Assembly (NCBI RefSeq): GCF_030817275.1
Contig: NZ_JAUSZD010000002.1
Location: 248,001 to 312,000 of the forward strand
From: Paenibacillus sp. V4I7
Lineage (GTDB): Bacteria > Bacillota > Bacilli > Paenibacillales > NBRC-103111
DNA length: 64,000 bases
Reading direction: 5' to 3'
Shown here: positions 62,506-64,000 of the stretch, piece by piece
How positions within the stretch are numbered: position 1 is the stretch's first letter
Layout: every line of letters begins with the position of its first letter
Made by a program: the position numbers and the translations under genes
Notes under the pieces: generated by a model
What the model saw: the letters and a program-made list of their open reading frames with translations, nothing else
What the model was told of the DNA's origin: nothing
Databases searched by the model: none

Positions 62506-63549
62506 ATGATCGCCATTACATCCAACAAAACCTCAGATGAGCGTATTCAGGAAATTGTACAATTTATAGAAAAGCAAGGTGTCCAAGCTCACGTCTCCAA
62601 AGGTGAGGATCGCACAGTAATCGGTATCATCGGTCAAGCAGATCCTAAATTAGCAGAACAGTTGCGTCAAATGTCAGGAGTTGAGCAAGTTGTGAAGATT
62701 TCGAAATCTTACAAATTAGCAAGTCGTGATTTCCATCCGGCTGATACGGTTATCAAGATTAAGGGTGTTGAAATCGGTGGCGAGCAGCTTGTTGTCATGG
62801 GCGGCCCGTGCGCGGTAGAAACGCCAGAACAGATTGATGAGATCGCACGTTTAGTGAAAGCAGCGGGAGGTCAAGTTCTGCGTGGTGGTGCATTTAAGCC
62901 AAGAACAGGTCCTTATAGCTTCCAAGGTGTTGGTGTAGAGGGTTTAATCATGATGGCTGAAGCGGGTAAGAAGCATGGACTTCTTACAATTACGGAAGTT
63001 ATGACACCTGAGTACGTTGATGTTTGTGCACAATACGCAGATATCCTTCAAGTAGGTACACGTAACATGCAAAACTTTGATTTGCTTCGCAAGCTCGGAA
63101 CCATTCAAACGCCAGTCCTGCTCAAACGTGGATTCAGCTCCACTTACGATGAATTCTTGAATGCTGCTGAATACATTCTTGCTGGTGGTAACCCGAATGT
63201 TATGCTCTGTGAACGCGGAATCCGAACATTCGAAACGTACACACGGAATACATTGGATTTATCAGCCATTCCCGTTCTTAAACAGTTGAGCCATCTTCCG
63301 GTCATCTCTGATCCAAGTCACGGTACTGGCCGTAGAGAGCTTGTTGTTCCTATGACGAAGGCATCCGTTGCCGCTGGAGCTGATGGTTTGATCATCGAAA
63401 TGCACACGGATCCAGACAATTCAATGACGGGAGACGGCGTTCAGTCCTTATTCCCTGATCAATTCGCTAATTTGCTTGTTGATCTTGAGAAGCTTGCTCC
63501 ATTACTTGGTAAAAAGTTTGATACACATAAAGAAGTTATCTTGGCGTAA
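62506..63549 (+). CDS. aroF: 3-deoxy-7-phosphoheptulonate (DAHP) synthase
   Basis: A 347-residue type I-beta DAHP synthase, first step of the shikimate pathway (PEP plus erythrose 4-phosphate). An N-terminal ~75-residue regulatory-type extension (ferredoxin-like, as in Thermotoga) precedes the barrel. Signatures are GGPCAVETPEQ, LRGGAFKPRTGPYSFQG, the metal ligands in LCERGIRTFETYTRNTLDL (core LCERGIRTFE) and SDPSHGTGRRE. ATG 62506 follows AAGGAGCG. Confidence 0.95.
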   Translation: MIAITSNKTSDERIQEIVQFIEKQGVQAHVSKGEDRTVIGIIGQADPKLAEQLRQMSGVEQVVKISKSYKLASRDFHPADTVIKIKGVEIGGEQLVVMGGPCAVETPEQIDEIARLVKAAGGQVLRGGAFKPRTGPYSFQGVGVEGLIMMAEAGKKHGLLTITEVMTPEYVDVCAQYADILQVGTRNMQNFDLLRKLGTIQTPVLLKRGFSSTYDEFLNAAEYILAGGNPNVMLCERGIRTFETYTRNTLDLSAIPVLKQLSHLPVISDPSHGTGRRELVVPMTKASVAAGADGLIIEMHTDPDNSMTGDGVQSLFPDQFANLLVDLEKLAPLLGKKFDTHKEVILA

Positions 63550-63568
63550 CGGTTATAGTTCTAAGATG

Positions 63569-63604
63569 ACTGGTTTCCTCGAAAATGAGGAAGCCAGTTT
63601 TCCT
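63569..63604 (+). terminator. Terminator after aroF
   Basis: ACTGGTTTCCTC and GAGGAAGCCAGT pair with one G-U around GAAAAT, followed by TTTTCC. Confidence 0.85.
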
Positions 63605-63636
63605 GTTTTTGGATATAGGACAAAAATGTGAATTAG

Positions 63637-63653
63637 TGTGAGCATAGCTTACA
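63637..63653 (+). promoter_or_regulatory. GlnR/TnrA box upstream of glnA
   Basis: TGTGA-GCATAGC-TTACA is a perfect match to TGTNA-N7-TNACA. Its centre is about 73 bases before the predicted transcription start. Confidence 0.75.
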
Positions 63654-63681
63654 CATCTTTAAAAAATACCTGACATAAGTA

Positions 63682-63711
63682 TTGACTGTGTGAGGTTAAT
63701 CGCTATATAAT
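63682..63711 (+). promoter_or_regulatory. Promoter of glnA
   Basis: TTGACT (63682-63687) and TATAAT (63706-63711) are 18 bases apart. Confidence 0.7.
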
Positions 63712-63790
63712 ATGTGCAAGATAACAACCAAAAGTTGAACATTAATCATGTAAAGTACGTTGAATGTACGGAAATGGGAGGGTTTTTAAA

Positions 63791-64000
63791 ATGTCAGTTC
63801 AAAATGTGTTGAACCTTATCAAGGAAAAAAATATTGAGTGGGTAGATTTTCGTTTCGTAGGTCTTTCTGGAAAAGCGCAGCATATTTCTTTGCCTGCTAC
63901 TGAAGTAGATGAAGAAACTTTCGTAAACGGAGTGGCTTTTGACGGTTCATCCATCCCAGGATTCCGTGGTATTGAACAATCTGACATGGTAATGATGCCA
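63791..64000 (+). CDS. glnA: Glutamine synthetase type I (partial, cut by window end)
   Basis: The first 70 codons of a class I glutamine synthetase: IEWVDFRFVGLSGKAQHISLP, FDGSSIPGFRGIEQSDMVMMP. The sequence is closer to the GSI-beta (E. coli-like) N-terminus than to the B. subtilis GSI-alpha one, so a second, GlnR-linked glnA may exist elsewhere. GGGAGGG precedes the ATG. No glnR is upstream; the GlnR/TnrA box in the promoter implies nitrogen control in trans. Confidence 0.92.
   Translation, partial: MSVQNVLNLIKEKNIEWVDFRFVGLSGKAQHISLPATEVDEETFVNGVAFDGSSIPGFRGIEQSDMVMMP

Overview
The window looks like chromosomal DNA of a spore-forming Firmicute, most probably Paenibacillus or a close relative. 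The signs are moderate GC, strong AGGAGG-type ribosome binding sites, frequent TTG/GTG starts, T-box and SAM leaders, spore-related genes (ytxC, an SspE-like small protein), LiaFSR, futalosine-pathway menaquinone synthesis (mqnC), and very large SLH-anchored surface enzymes. This assignment rests on recognised gene content, not on a database search.

Layout. 0-10 kb: mixed housekeeping genes (ArsC/Spx-fold protein, M50 protease, DapL-like aminotransferase, 5'-3' exonuclease), a translationally coupled pair of DGQHR (DndB-like) genes, a giant glycosyltransferase with a discoidin-like insert, and a decayed ssuE-like flavin reductase gene. 10.4-32.2 kb: a plant or algal polysaccharide-use island. 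It holds a 1666-aa PL6-type lyase with SLH anchor, an AraC regulator, a UxaE-type tagaturonate epimerase behind a CcpA cre-like site, a GntR/solute-binding-protein fusion regulator, an SGNH hydrolase, an orphan solute-binding lipoprotein, a 2120-aa esterase plus pectate-lyase-like SLH protein, a second AraC regulator and a GH52 beta-xylosidase. The pieces suggest deacylation and cleavage of pectin, alginate or xylan at the cell surface and uronate catabolism inside, but no ABC permease genes are present here.

32.2-38 kb: a gene-free stretch with an 8-bp tandem repeat and four copies of a TGTTGTA-N5-TACAACA inverted repeat between convergent genes, then small conserved proteins, an HRDC protein behind an unusual promoter-terminator leader, a T-box-controlled tyrS, and corA with a long structured leader. 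38-44.4 kb: a SAM-riboswitch metAA-metI-metC operon, mqnC, a decayed GGDEF gene and ytxC. 44.4-49.5 kb: a T-box-controlled thrS whose leader carries four perfect 37-bp hairpin repeats, a complete IS1182-type element, and a frameshifted 3D-domain gene beside it.

49.5-64 kb: an SspE-like gene, a chemoreceptor with a C-terminal sensor domain, amt behind a GlnR/TnrA-type box, liaFSR, a YugN-like gene, an htrA followed by a two-component system (a CssRS-like arrangement), ispH, a DUF2062 membrane protein, DAHP synthase, and the first 70 codons of a glutamine synthetase whose promoter has a perfect GlnR/TnrA box.

No tRNA, rRNA, CRISPR array or prophage was seen. The best leads for something undescribed are the 37-bp repeat block before thrS, the four-copy inverted-repeat array at 32.4-32.6 kb, the corA leader, and the DGQHR gene pair.
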